A stretch of DNA of 64,000 bases, from the NCBI GenBank assembly GCA_003149575.1, contig QCWG01000001.1, positions 649,183 through 713,182 of the forward strand, read 5' to 3'. Each line of letters starts with the position of its first letter. Position 1 is the stretch's first letter. Of this stretch, positions 56,259 to 64,000 are shown one piece after another. The translations under genes and the position numbers were made by a program. Under the pieces are notes generated by a model. The model saw only the letters and a program-made list of their open reading frames with translations. It had not been told where the DNA came from and made no database searches. The DNA is from Altererythrobacter sp. XM-24bin4. GTDB taxonomy: Bacteria > Pseudomonadota > Alphaproteobacteria > Sphingomonadales > Sphingomonadaceae.

Positions 56259-56954
56259 ATGGCAGATATCCAACAACCTAAACAATCACCTGCTGTCGTT
56301 CTGCTTTCCGGCGGACTGGATTCTATGGTCACTGCTGCCCTTGCTATTGAACAAGGTTTCACGGTGCACGCAGTTACGATCGATTACGGGCAGCGGCACA
56401 GGCGAGAGCTTGCAGCCGCCTCCGCCATTGCCGAGAAACTTGGCGTTGAACGCCACCTTCGACTTGAGCTCGACATGCGCTCTATCGGAGGCTCGGCTCT
56501 CACTGATGAAATCGATGTCCCGAAGTCTGGAGTGGGGGGCGCCATCCCTGTTACATATGTGCCCGCTCGCAACCTTGTGTTTCTATCACTCTGTGTCGCG
56601 GCAGCCGAAGCTGCTGGTTCGACCGACGTATTTATCGGCGTGAATGCGCTCGACTATTCGGGGTATCCCGATTGCCGACCAGAATTCATTGCAAGCTTTA
56701 TGAAAACCGCTCAGCTTGGAACAAAGTCAGGTGTGGAGGGCGGGGCTTTCACTGTGCACGCGCCGCTGCAACACATGACCAAGGCAGATATCGCGCGCGA
56801 GTGTGATCGACTGGGTCTCGACCCGTCGATGAGTTGGTCTTGCTATGATCCTGGTGAAGCAGGCCAAGCGTGCGGACTTTGCGATTCTTGTCGCCTGCGA
56901 AAAAAGGGCTTTGCCGAGGCCAGACTAGTCGATAGCACCCCCTACGTGGCCTGA
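56259..56954 (+). CDS. queC: 7-cyano-7-deazaguanine (preQ0) synthase
   Basis: A 231-residue enzyme that turns 7-carboxy-7-deazaguanine into preQ0 with ammonia and ATP, in queuosine synthesis. The PP-loop VVLLSGGLDSMVTAALA is at 13-29. YVPARNLVFLSL, NALDYSGYPDCRPEFI and the C-terminal zinc cysteines SCYDPGEAGQACGLCDSCRL are all there. Other que genes are not in the window. Confidence 0.95.
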   Translation: MADIQQPKQSPAVVLLSGGLDSMVTAALAIEQGFTVHAVTIDYGQRHRRELAAASAIAEKLGVERHLRLELDMRSIGGSALTDEIDVPKSGVGGAIPVTYVPARNLVFLSLCVAAAEAAGSTDVFIGVNALDYSGYPDCRPEFIASFMKTAQLGTKSGVEGGAFTVHAPLQHMTKADIARECDRLGLDPSMSWSCYDPGEAGQACGLCDSCRLRKKGFAEARLVDSTPYVA

Positions 56955-56980
56955 TCCCTACTGGAAGAGAAGCAGACAAT

Positions 56981-58627
56981 ATGGGCGAACCCGCGGCGCA
57001 AGCCGAGAAGTCGATCGATACTGAGCAAGCCGTTCCTGCCTATAGCTGGTATGCGCTTAGCGTTTTGGTTCTACTCTATGTTCTGAACTTCATTGACCGG
57101 CAGATTCTTTCGATTCTTGCCAATGATATCAAGGCCGATCTGGGCGTCGACGACGCATATCTTGGATTTCTATACGGAACGGCTTTCGCGATCTTTTATG
57201 CGCTTTTCGGCATTCCACTGGGGAAGCTTGCCGATAGCTGGAAGCGTATTCGGCTCATTACGCTTGGACTGACATTATGGTCCGCAATGACAGCGGCATC
57301 CGGGTTTGCGCGTGATGCCGCACAGCTAACGGTTGCGCGTATTGGTGTTGGAGTGGGTGAAGCCACGGCCAGCCCTTCGGCTTATTCGCTCATCTCGGAT
57401 TGGTTTCCGGCGAGGCTGCGGGCAACCGCGCTCGCAATTTATAGCTCTGGACTATATATTGGCGGCGGTGTCTCGCTGGCCATTGGCGGCGTCATTGTTG
57501 ACCGCTGGAACGCGGCCTATCCCGGCGGAGATCCTTGGTTTGGCCTGGCTGGTTGGCAGGCCGCTTTCATAGCGGTCGGGGTACCCGGCCTGCTGCTGGC
57601 AGTCTGGGTGGCGACGCTGCGCGAACCTGTTCGCGGTGCGATCGACGGGCTGCCAACGCCCGAAGATCCCAAGCCGTTTCAGGGCTTCGTCCGTGAGCTT
57701 TACACCGTCATCCCGCCGTTTACTTTCGTAGGTGCGGCATCGCGGGGGGCTGCTGCCCTGGGACTGAATATTCTTGTGTTCGCCGCATCTTTTGTGATTG
57801 CACATCTCATCACAGTGGCATTGGCCTCTGGCAATGGCGTCATTGTTGAAGCGCTCGGAGGGCTCCTGGCGCTCAGTTTACCAGCGATCACCGATCAATG
57901 GTTTCTTTTGGCTATCGGATATTACTCAGTTTTCTGCTGGGCAACGGCGCTTAAGCACCGTGACTATCCCACGTTTGCGCTGACATGGGGATCACCAGCA
58001 TTTCTATGTACCATTCTCGGGTACGGCACGGTGGCGTTCATGGCATACTCTGCATCCTATTGGGGAGCTCCCTATGCCGAGCGCGTATTCGATGTTTCCA
58101 AGGCCGAGCTTGGGTTCTGGCTAGGCGGTGGCGGCGCAGCTGGCGGTTTCTTGGGAGTGATCCTTGGCGGCCGGATGGCAGATTTTCTCTACACCCGCAT
58201 GTCCTCGGGGCGTGTTTGGGTAATATTGTTCGGACTGCTTTCCCCGATCCCGTTTGCGATCATTCAGTATACGACAGATAGTTTTACGCTTTTCCTGATA
58301 CTCAATGTTGTTGTCGGAGCGCTGGCAGCGTCAGCATTGGGAGCGGCTGCAGCTAGCAGCCAGGCTCTTGTCCTGCCGCGCATGCGAGGGACTGCTACAG
58401 CGACCTTCTTCCTCGCAACTACCTTGGTTGGGTTGGCGTTGGGGCCCTATATGGCTGGCTATGTCTCTGCGCAAAACGATGGGGACCTAAGCACAGGTGT
58501 GTTGTCGACCCTGTGGATTACACCTATCGGATTAGTGCTTCTGCTTTCGGCACTGAAGCTCGTTCCCAAGGCAAATGAAACTGTTCTCCAGCGTGCGATT
58601 GCGGCCGGTGAGCCAACCTCGGCTTAA
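56981..58627 (+). CDS. MFS transporter, Spinster-like
   Basis: A 548-residue major facilitator protein with 12 expected helices. NFIDRQILSILANDIKADLGV near 37 and the loop GKLADSWKRIRLI, a motif A variant, place it in the spinster (Spns)-like group common in sphingomonads. An extra hydrophobic hairpin in the middle (about 265-310) makes it longer than the 420-450 usual for MFS. Substrate unknown; sphingolipid-like or organic acid substrates are suggested only by family name. It overlaps convergent sodC by four bases. Confidence 0.85.
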   Translation: MGEPAAQAEKSIDTEQAVPAYSWYALSVLVLLYVLNFIDRQILSILANDIKADLGVDDAYLGFLYGTAFAIFYALFGIPLGKLADSWKRIRLITLGLTLWSAMTAASGFARDAAQLTVARIGVGVGEATASPSAYSLISDWFPARLRATALAIYSSGLYIGGGVSLAIGGVIVDRWNAAYPGGDPWFGLAGWQAAFIAVGVPGLLLAVWVATLREPVRGAIDGLPTPEDPKPFQGFVRELYTVIPPFTFVGAASRGAAALGLNILVFAASFVIAHLITVALASGNGVIVEALGGLLALSLPAITDQWFLLAIGYYSVFCWATALKHRDYPTFALTWGSPAFLCTILGYGTVAFMAYSASYWGAPYAERVFDVSKAELGFWLGGGGAAGGFLGVILGGRMADFLYTRMSSGRVWVILFGLLSPIPFAIIQYTTDSFTLFLILNVVVGALAASALGAAAASSQALVLPRMRGTATATFFLATTLVGLALGPYMAGYVSAQNDGDLSTGVLSTLWITPIGLVLLLSALKLVPKANETVLQRAIAAGEPTSA

Positions 58628-59166
58628 TTGGCTGGTTTGACTACTCCGCACGCGATCCTTGGACCGGCAGCGCCGGCTGGGTCGCTGATATAGTCGTCCG
58701 GACCAGCGTGGATCATCACTGCTGTTCCGTCCGCGTCAAATATTTCCTGGATGAGATGGTCAGGGTCGTCGGAGAATGTGAAGGTGAGTGTGGCTTGGCC
58801 ATTATCGTCCGTGGTAATGTTGGGCATGTCCCCAAGGTGCTGACCATCCGGATTTAGGCTGCCGTGCGCCCGCTCGAAAGGATTCAAGTGGCCTCCAGCG
58901 CTTGTGAAGTCTGGTGCATCGCAGGCCCCAGTTGAATGTAGATGAAGCGCGCGCTCGCCGGCTTCAAACCCGTTGACCTTGACCGAAATCGAGATGGCGC
59001 CCTTCGCGCGGATGATCTCGGCTGTGCCGATCTCCGTCCCGCTCGCTGTAGCTATCAATGCAGAGCCAATTACCGCGGGAGCCGATCCCATCTCGCCTTT
59101 GTCTTTCGAAGAGCAGGCGCAAAGCGCTGTGGGCAAGGTAGCAAGTGCAAGTATTATAGAGCGCAA
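58624..59166 (-). CDS. sodC: Cu-Zn superoxide dismutase, probable lipoprotein
   Basis: A 180-residue protein. HLHSTGACDAPDFTSAGGHLNP (in part: ALHLHSTGACDAPDF) gives the copper His pair and disulfide Cys; GHLNPFERAHG, HLGDMPNI and MIHAGPDDYISDPAGAAG and RIACGVV are intact, so it should be active in dismuting superoxide in the periplasm. The start is TTG 59166 with GGAGACACTGGC before it; no ATG is available. The short hydrophobic N-terminus ends in LCAC, a possible lipobox. The gene starts only 25 bases past the ompA terminator. Confidence 0.87.
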   Translation of the reverse strand: MRSIILALATLPTALCACSSKDKGEMGSAPAVIGSALIATASGTEIGTAEIIRAKGAISISVKVNGFEAGERALHLHSTGACDAPDFTSAGGHLNPFERAHGSLNPDGQHLGDMPNITTDDNGQATLTFTFSDDPDHLIQEIFDADGTAVMIHAGPDDYISDPAGAAGPRIACGVVKPAN

Positions 59167-59182
59167 AGCCAGTGTCTCCAGT

Positions 59183-59216
59183 AAAAACAAAAAGGGCCGG
59201 ATTTCTCCGGCCCTTT
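59183..59216 (-). terminator. Rho-independent terminator after the OmpA-family gene
   Basis: AAAGGGCCGGA (59191-59201) pairs perfectly with TCCGGCCCTTT (59206-59216) over a TTTC loop. On the minus strand it is followed by TTTTTGTTTTT. It is symmetric enough to work both ways. Confidence 0.92.
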
Positions 59217-59242
59217 TCTATCAATTCACCTGAAGAGGCAAC

Positions 59243-60325
59243 TTACATACCGGAACCCGGGCCGTAGGTTACTTCAACACGGCGGTTCTGAAGCTCACGA
59301 ACGCCATCTTCAGTGGCTACACGTGGCTGCGATTCGCCGAAGGCTTCACTGCCGATACGATCATCAGGAATTCCGCGACCATTCAGATAGTCACGAACTG
59401 ATGAGTTACGACGTTCAGCAAGACCCATATTGTAGGTCGTCGTGCCTGAACGGTCGGTGTGACCTGCAAGCATTACGCTGGCCGTGCCGCAATCTGCGTA
59501 CGCCGTTACCGCGTTGTCCAGCACTGTCGCAGCTTCTGGCGTAATATCCGACTCGTCCCAGTTAAAGAAGACGATGTACGGGCCAGTGTTGCACACCGGA
59601 GCCGGTGGAGGCGGCGGTGGAGGCGGTGGAGGCGGTGGCGGTGGTGGCGGTGGCGGTGGCGGTGGAGGCGGAGGTGGCGGTGGAGCCGGCTCTTCACCAA
59701 AATTGTAGGTCAATGTGCCAAGCAACGAGTGCGTTGACACATCGGTCTCAAGGCCGGTGCCATCACGTGCCACGATATTGATGCCAGGTGCGTTGAAATA
59801 GCGATATTTCAAACCAACGTCCCAACGATCAGTCAACGGTGCGCGCGCACCTGCAAGCAGCTGCCATGCAATGCCGGTGTCGGAATCATCGTAAAGCCCC
59901 GTAGCACCACCTTGAGCAATCAACCCGTTTTCAAGCTGGGAACGTGCGATACCGAAGCCGCCACCGAAGAAGCCTTGGAGGCCGTCATCTTTACCGAAAT
60001 CGAAAAGGCCATTCAGCATAAAGCTCAAGAAATTGCCTTCGCCATTGGCGGCGACTTCTGTGATACCGAAATTGATCGCCTCAAGGTTAGCCTGCTTATA
60101 TGCGACTTCAGTTTCGAGGCGGAAGGCCCCAAAATCGTGGCCAACTACAGCGCCAAAATCACTACCTTCATTGTGATCGACCGAAATATCGGCTCCGTCC
60201 ACAGATGCACTATCAACAATCATCGCGCCAGCATCGACACCAATGTACCATTGGCCCTCTTTAGCTAGCGCAGGTGAGGCGAGAGCAGTTGATGCCAACG
60301 CCAATCCCATTGCGAGTTTACGCAT
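59243..60325 (-). CDS. OmpA-family outer-membrane protein with a 27-proline linker
   Basis: A 360-residue protein: signal peptide at 1-21 (ALASTALASPALA), an eight-strand beta-barrel at about 22-208 (GQWYIGVDAGAMIVDSASV to LLGTLTYNFGEE), a run of 27 consecutive prolines at about 215-241, then the OmpA peptidoglycan-binding domain (VFFNWDESDITPEAATVL, MLAGHTDRSGTTTYNMGLAE with the DAP-contact Asp, and RRV at the end). It ties the outer membrane to the cell wall. Similar genes with shorter Pro/Ala linkers are major porins of sphingomonads. Ends in a strong terminator. Confidence 0.94.
   Translation of the reverse strand: MRKLAMGLALASTALASPALAKEGQWYIGVDAGAMIVDSASVDGADISVDHNEGSDFGAVVGHDFGAFRLETEVAYKQANLEAINFGITEVAANGEGNFLSFMLNGLFDFGKDDGLQGFFGGGFGIARSQLENGLIAQGGATGLYDDSDTGIAWQLLAGARAPLTDRWDVGLKYRYFNAPGINIVARDGTGLETDVSTHSLLGTLTYNFGEEPAPPPPPPPPPPPPPPPPPPPPPPPPPPPAPVCNTGPYIVFFNWDESDITPEAATVLDNAVTAYADCGTASVMLAGHTDRSGTTTYNMGLAERRNSSVRDYLNGRGIPDDRIGSEAFGESQPRVATEDGVRELQNRRVEVTYGPGSGM
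59603..59683 (-). repeat. Triplet repeat coding for 27 prolines
   Basis: Eighty-one bases made only of CCN codons (on the minus strand mostly CCG, CCA and CCT), giving 27 prolines without a break. A purine-rich G-tract on the plus strand. Length is likely variable between strains and is prone to assembly error. Confidence 0.95.
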
Positions 60326-60369
60326 AGGTATAGTCCCTTTCAGTTAACCGAATTAATTAATTGACTGGG

Positions 60370-60398
60370 TTTTTATCCGTTCGCGCGCCATGAAGCAA
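60370..60398 (-). promoter_or_regulatory. Possible promoter of the OmpA-family gene
   Basis: On the minus strand TTGCTT (60398-60393) and TAAAAA (60375-60370) lie 17 bases apart, about 45 bases before the ATG. It fits a strong outer-membrane protein gene, but the -10 match is partial. Confidence 0.35.
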
Positions 60399-60613
60399 GC
60401 GGACATTGCCGCTTAACTGTTGCAATTTCGTCGCTACGTTGATCAACGCGTGCCTGGACGCCGGAGCGAAACTTCTCGACGTGCTGAATACACGAAGATA
60501 GACAATCTTCTCCCGTGCGAAGACCGCGCTCACTTGCTAATCGTGTATATTTGAGAGATTGCCCCGCTTCCTAACGTAAATTCTCAGTAGTCCCTTGAAG
60601 GTGTGGCTCCGAA

Positions 60614-61261
60614 ATGATGCATTTGCTGCGCGGTCTTTATGACTGGACAATGGATAAGGCTGCTCATCCATATGCCGCATGGTGGCTGGCCTTTTTCTGT
60701 TTCATAGAATCGAGCTTTTTCCCGATACCGCCGCATCCATTGCTTGGCCTGATGTGCCTTGCCGAACCGAAAAAAGCGATTCGGCTGGCACTGGTTGCGA
60801 CGCTCGCTTCGGTTGCGGGCGCGCTGCTCGGATATGCAATTGGCTGGGGTCTTTACGATACCGTTGGTGCCTGGCTCATCGGCGCGCTAGGCCTGACGGA
60901 AAGTTTCCCCGTCGCCGCTTGTTATCTGCGCGAATACGATTGGGAAGCCATAGTCATAGCAGGCGCGACCCCTATACCGTTCAAGCTCCTGACGATCACC
61001 GCTGGCTTCATCGGGATGAACCTGATCACATTTGTTCTGGCAAGCCTCGCGGCGCGCGCGCTCATCTTCATGACGGTCGGTTTCTTGTTCCGACTGTTTG
61101 GCGCTCCGATAAAGGCAATCATCGACAAATATCTCGGTACTGTCACAACGCTCTTCGTCGTTTTGGTGGTTGGCGGATTTTTGATCCTGACACAATTCTC
61201 AAGCAGTGATGAAGCCGTTGCGGATAAATGCGAGAACGCCACACTGGTTCAGGTGAACTGA
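60614..61261 (+). CDS. YqaA/DedA-like membrane protein
   Basis: A 215-residue protein with about five hydrophobic segments. PYAAWWLAFFCFIESSFFPIPPHPLLG near the start (shown: FCFIESSFFPIPP) and the basic-proline site IAGATPIPFKLLTITAGFIG are typical of the SNARE-associated DedA/VTT family, subgroup YqaA. DedA proteins are thought to move lipids across the membrane using the proton gradient. Single gene; ATG 60614 or 60617. Confidence 0.87.
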   Translation: MMHLLRGLYDWTMDKAAHPYAAWWLAFFCFIESSFFPIPPHPLLGLMCLAEPKKAIRLALVATLASVAGALLGYAIGWGLYDTVGAWLIGALGLTESFPVAACYLREYDWEAIVIAGATPIPFKLLTITAGFIGMNLITFVLASLAARALIFMTVGFLFRLFGAPIKAIIDKYLGTVTTLFVVLVVGGFLILTQFSSSDEAVADKCENATLVQVN

Positions 61262-61263
61262 AG

Positions 61264-61944
61264 CTAGGTCAGTGATGCGAGATCGAGCGTAGCTTTGTCC
61301 AGCACTTCGATCTGCCCATAGCGCCTGGCAATGGCGCCAGCTGCCTCCAGCTCCTTGAGCGCGGCGTTGATCGTAACGCGCGTCAGGCCAAGCAATTCGC
61401 CCAGCTCTTGCTGCGTCAGGCGGACTTTGGCAGGCAAAGGGGATGCTCCGGCCAGCGCATCCAGCAGCCCTGCAACGCGGGCGTGGGCTGTGCCCCGACG
61501 GATCCCCGCCATCACGTCAATCATGTCCTGAAACTGAACGGACATTGCGCCAAGCAGCATCCGCATTTCTTCCGCCCTGCCTGCAATTGCTGCCTCGAAA
61601 TCTGCGCTACTAATGAAACGAACTTCGCAAGGGCCACGCGCGATTGCGTCGACAACACGTGGACGGTTCGCGAACATGGCCAGCTCACCCCAGGAATCCC
61701 CGGGGCCAAGTACCGCCACGGCACGAAATTCGCCCTTGGAGAGGAACTGCCCAATCGAAACTGAGCCACTTGCGATGAGGTAGAAGCCATGCGCTGTCTC
61801 ACCGCGCTGCTGGATGATCTGGTCTTCCGAATATTGTTTTGCCAGCGCGCTGGAGATCAGCTGCCCACGCAGTTCTGCTGACAACGCAGAGAACAACATC
61901 GGCGCAACAAGAGAGCGCGCAGAAGAATGTAAAATATCTGACAT
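61264..61944 (-). CDS. Crp/Fnr-family transcriptional regulator
   Basis: A 226-residue protein with an N-terminal cyclic-nucleotide-binding-like beta-roll (about 15-130; GFYLIASGSVSIGQF, VLGPGDSWGELAMFANRPRV with GE motif) and a C-terminal winged helix (about 160-225; RLTQQELGELLGLTRVTINAAL). No Fnr-type cysteine cluster is seen, so it does not sense oxygen through Fe-S. Divergent from the sterol desaturase-like gene 50 bases away, which it may regulate (inference). Confidence 0.88.
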   Translation of the reverse strand: MSDILHSSARSLVAPMLFSALSAELRGQLISSALAKQYSEDQIIQQRGETAHGFYLIASGSVSIGQFLSKGEFRAVAVLGPGDSWGELAMFANRPRVVDAIARGPCEVRFISSADFEAAIAGRAEEMRMLLGAMSVQFQDMIDVMAGIRRGTAHARVAGLLDALAGASPLPAKVRLTQQELGELLGLTRVTINAALKELEAAGAIARRYGQIEVLDKATLDLASLT

Positions 61945-61994
61945 TCTGGCAGTGGACTACGCTGTATAGGGTCGACTATCAAGCGGAGAGAATC

Positions 61995-62840
61995 ATGCCA
62001 ACATCAACGATTGCTGTCCTTGGAATCTTCCTCGGTTTCGCTGTGCTCGAACTATGGCGCACCAAGCTATTCGCTAAGGGCGGACAGACCCGCGATGACG
62101 GGATTGTTGAAGGCATCAGCATGACGATGCTGCTCGCGGTCACTCAGCCTGGCATCGTTTTCCTGTCAGCGGCGATCATGAGCGTAGTGGCGCCCAGTCT
62201 TGAGGGTGCGCTTTCAGACATCAACATCTTCGCGGCGACTGCCTTGTTCTTGGTGCTTGAAGACATGACGCAATACTGGTGGCACCGCGCCAGCCACACT
62301 TTTCCGTGGCTCTACAATCTGCACCGCGCGCACCACAATGCGAAGTATATGAGCGTGCGCCTCGTCTATCGGAACAACATCATATACTACATGTTGATGC
62401 CCGGTCTGTGGACCGCAGGCGCCTTGCTCTACATGGGGCTGGGATGGGTCTATGCCGGTTATCTGGTGGTCAAAATGGCTGTCATCATCGGTGCACACTC
62501 AGACGTCGCTTGGGACAAACCGCTGTACCAGATCAAATGGCTTTCACCGGTCATGTGGGTGGTAGAACGGACCATCTCAACGCCTTCTACGCACCATGCG
62601 CACCACGGCCGCCATGCGGATGATCCGGCGGTCAACTACAAAGGCAATTACGGCAATTTGCTGTTCTTCTGGGATGTCCTGTTCGGCACAGCCAAAATCA
62701 CACGCTCGTATCCGGAAAGCTACGGCGTAGAGAACCTCGCGCCTGCGACGCTGGGCCAGCAGCTGCTGTGGCCAATCTTTCCGGAGAACAAGGAAGCTGA
62801 TCCAGGGGTTAGGAAGAAGGTGGCGGCTAAAGTCACCTGA
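61995..62840 (+). CDS. Sterol desaturase / fatty acid hydroxylase superfamily membrane protein
   Basis: A 281-residue di-iron membrane protein, second of this superfamily in the window but of another subgroup. Histidine motifs: YWWHRASHTFPWLYNLHRAH (HxxxH ... HxxHH with the next residue) near 93-114, IGAHSDVAWDKPL, and STHHAHHGRHADDP near 197-210. Helices at about 5-25, 45-70, 80-95 and 130-170. GGAGAGAATC precedes ATG 61995. It faces the convergent serine palmitoyltransferase gene, so a role in hydroxylating sphingoid or fatty chains is tempting but not shown. Confidence 0.87.
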   Translation: MPTSTIAVLGIFLGFAVLELWRTKLFAKGGQTRDDGIVEGISMTMLLAVTQPGIVFLSAAIMSVVAPSLEGALSDINIFAATALFLVLEDMTQYWWHRASHTFPWLYNLHRAHHNAKYMSVRLVYRNNIIYYMLMPGLWTAGALLYMGLGWVYAGYLVVKMAVIIGAHSDVAWDKPLYQIKWLSPVMWVVERTISTPSTHHAHHGRHADDPAVNYKGNYGNLLFFWDVLFGTAKITRSYPESYGVENLAPATLGQQLLWPIFPENKEADPGVRKKVAAKVT

Positions 62841-62849
62841 AAAAGGGCT

Positions 62850-62905
62850 GGCGGCCGGGAAGGAGAGGACCTAGCGGCCGCCTGATCTAACCCAAAGAGG
62901 TTAGA
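62850..62905 (-). terminator. Two inverted repeats between the desaturase and spt genes
   Basis: TCTAACC-CAAAGA-GGTTAGA (62886-62905) spans the spt stop codon, and GGCGGCCG (62850-62857) pairs with CGGCCGCC (62875-62882). Neither has a good T-run, so they may end transcription with Rho help or stabilise the 3' ends of the two convergent messages. Confidence 0.4.
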
Positions 62906-64000
62906 TTATTCCTTTAGCCTTACCTGCGCGTTCGAACATTCCGAGTATCGTGGCGACTTCTTCTTCGCTGTGCTCCGCGCATAGCGAGCAGCGCAGCAAA
63001 GTCATGTTTGCGGGCGTCGCAGGTGGCCGCGCAAGGTTCACATAAAGCCCCTCTTTGAGCAAGGCTTCCCACATCATCGCGCCTTGTTGGAGATCGGGCA
63101 TGATCACCGCAATGATTGCGCTTTGCGGCTCCTCCGTTCCAAGCTCAAAGCCTAGATCCTTCAGCCCGCGATGCAGTTTCTTGGAATTTTCCCAGAGATG
63201 CGCGCGCTTGTTCGAACCATGCATGAGCTTGCGGATAGACGTAGCCGCCGTGGCCACAACGCTGGGCGGCAGCGAAGCCGTGAACACGTAAGGACGGCAT
63301 ACGAGCCGCATTACTTCAAATTTGGGATGGTTGGAGACGCAGAACCCGCCGACTGTTCCGACGCTCTTAGAAAAGGTGCCGATGATGAAATCGACATCAT
63401 CCATAATGCCTGCTTGCTCGGCCACGCCACGGCCATTCTCTCCGATGAAGCCCATGGAATGCGCTTCGTCGACTAGAACCATGGCGCCATATTTCTTGGC
63501 GATAGCGACCATCTCCTTAAGCGGCGCCACGTCGCCCAGCATCGAATAGACGCCCTCGAGAACCACCAGTTTGCCGGCATCCTCGGGAATACGGCGAAGG
63601 CGCTTTTCCATCGCTTCGATGTCGTTATGCCGGAATGGCACGATTTCCGCATTGCCCATGGCGCAGCCATCATAGATGCTGGCGTGGCTATCGATATCGA
63701 GCACTACATAATCGCCCTTGCCGGCAATCGTGGCGATGATGCCGAGGTTGGCCTGATACCCAGTTGAGAACACCATGGCATGATCCATGCCGTAGAATTC
63801 CTTCAGCGCGTCCTCGCATTCCTTATGGCCCTGATACGTGCCATTGAGAACTCGGCTGCCGGTAGTGCCGGTACCAAAATTTTCCAGTGCGTCCTTGCCG
63901 GCTTCAATCACATCGGGATCGAAAGTCATGCCCATGTAATTGTATGTGCCGAGAAGGATCGTGTCGCGTCCGTTGCAAATCGCGCGGGTCGGTGAGAGCA
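62901..64000 (-). CDS. spt: Serine palmitoyltransferase (5' end off the right edge)
   Basis: A PLP-dependent alpha-oxoamine synthase, about 366 residues visible; only the first few dozen residues are missing. The frame is open through the edge with LLGTYNYMGMTFDPDVI, family-typical. FGTGTTGSRVLNGTYQGHKE, VLVDEAHSMGFIGENGRGV (PLP-ring Asp) and IIGTFSKSVGTVGGFC (Schiff-base Lys) are intact. In Sphingomonadales this enzyme joins serine and palmitoyl-thioester to start sphingolipid synthesis; the GTYNYMG and YVFTASLPPS segments fit SPT better than Kbl or BioF. Confidence 0.88.
   Translation of the reverse strand, partial: LSPTRAICNGRDTILLGTYNYMGMTFDPDVIEAGKDALENFGTGTTGSRVLNGTYQGHKECEDALKEFYGMDHAMVFSTGYQANLGIIATIAGKGDYVVLDIDSHASIYDGCAMGNAEIVPFRHNDIEAMEKRLRRIPEDAGKLVVLEGVYSMLGDVAPLKEMVAIAKKYGAMVLVDEAHSMGFIGENGRGVAEQAGIMDDVDFIIGTFSKSVGTVGGFCVSNHPKFEVMRLVCRPYVFTASLPPSVVATAATSIRKLMHGSNKRAHLWENSKKLHRGLKDLGFELGTEEPQSAIIAVIMPDLQQGAMMWEALLKEGLYVNLARPPATPANMTLLRCSLCAEHSEEEVATILGMFERAGKAKGII

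Noticed and set aside
59484..59708. Plus-strand frame with a long glycine run
   Set aside because: Antisense reading of the polyproline triplets of the OmpA-family gene, not a silk- or PE-PGRS-like protein.
60326..60613. Possible gene in the 288-base gap before the YqaA-like gene
   Set aside because: No supported frame; AT-rich start suggests only the OmpA promoter and leader.

Overview
The window looks like a chromosomal segment of a marine or freshwater alphaproteobacterium of the order Sphingomonadales, most likely an Erythrobacter/Altererythrobacter-type member of the Erythrobacteraceae. This is inferred from the family types seen: a serine palmitoyltransferase (sphingolipids replace LPS in this order), MipZ, two sterol-desaturase-family proteins, an ExbB/ExbD/ExbD/TonB set, a ligase-associated DEXH helicase and several small secreted proteins of a sphingomonad type. 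Base composition is moderately GC-rich and even. No IS element, phage module, CRISPR array or rRNA was seen. One tRNA (Gly-TCC) is present.

Layout. 1-6.6 kb: partial glutathione S-transferase, acyl-CoA dehydrogenase, a pair of bacterial PH-domain membrane proteins, threonine aldolase, EamA exporter, SDR protein. 6.6-13.6 kb: aminopeptidase N with PgeF, the cytochrome bc1 operon (petABC) closed by a terminator, and apt. 13.6-18.6 kb: the sulfate activation operon on the minus strand (cysD-cysNC-cysQ), tRNA-Gly, panC. 18.6-24.6 kb: mipZ, a membrane J-protein, phosphomannomutase/phosphoglucomutase, a DUF2059 protein, an Lhr-like helicase. 24.6-27.5 kb: minus-strand tonB-exbB-exbD-exbD operon with terminator. 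27.8-33.2 kb: secreted hypothetical, thioesterase, homoserine dehydrogenase, a frameshifted secreted protein, class II fructose-bisphosphatase, PRPP synthetase. 33.2-41.9 kb: a decayed AraC regulator, hisN-type phosphatase, rpmI-rplT, an intact AraC regulator, pheS-pheT, prfC. 42-46.1 kb: hydrolase, PNPOx-like protein, EEP-family protein, and glnK/glnB-amt behind a clear sigma-54 promoter. 46.2-51.5 kb: a truncated acetyltransferase remnant, a minus-strand operon of small membrane protein, sterol desaturase-like protein and GMC oxidoreductase, an M20 amidohydrolase and a DUF442-type phosphatase. 51.7-58.6 kb: a two-domain cold-shock protein, argD-argF-hslO, DUF3617-like protein, queC, an MFS transporter. 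58.6-64 kb: Cu-Zn SOD lipoprotein, an OmpA-type protein with a 27-proline linker, a YqaA/DedA-like protein, a Crp/Fnr regulator, a second sterol desaturase-like protein, and serine palmitoyltransferase running off the right edge.

Most of the window is ordinary housekeeping, with tight operons and short ATGA-type or 8-base overlaps. The points worth a second look are three decaying genes (an AraC regulator with three lesions, a homopolymer frameshift in a secreted protein, a truncated GNAT remnant), the sigma-54 site, the RG/FG-rich double cold-shock protein, the polyproline OmpA, the two lipid-oxidation-like neighbourhoods (GMC/desaturase and desaturase/SPT) and some operator-like palindromes. 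I did not find convincing evidence for a wholly new multi-gene system.
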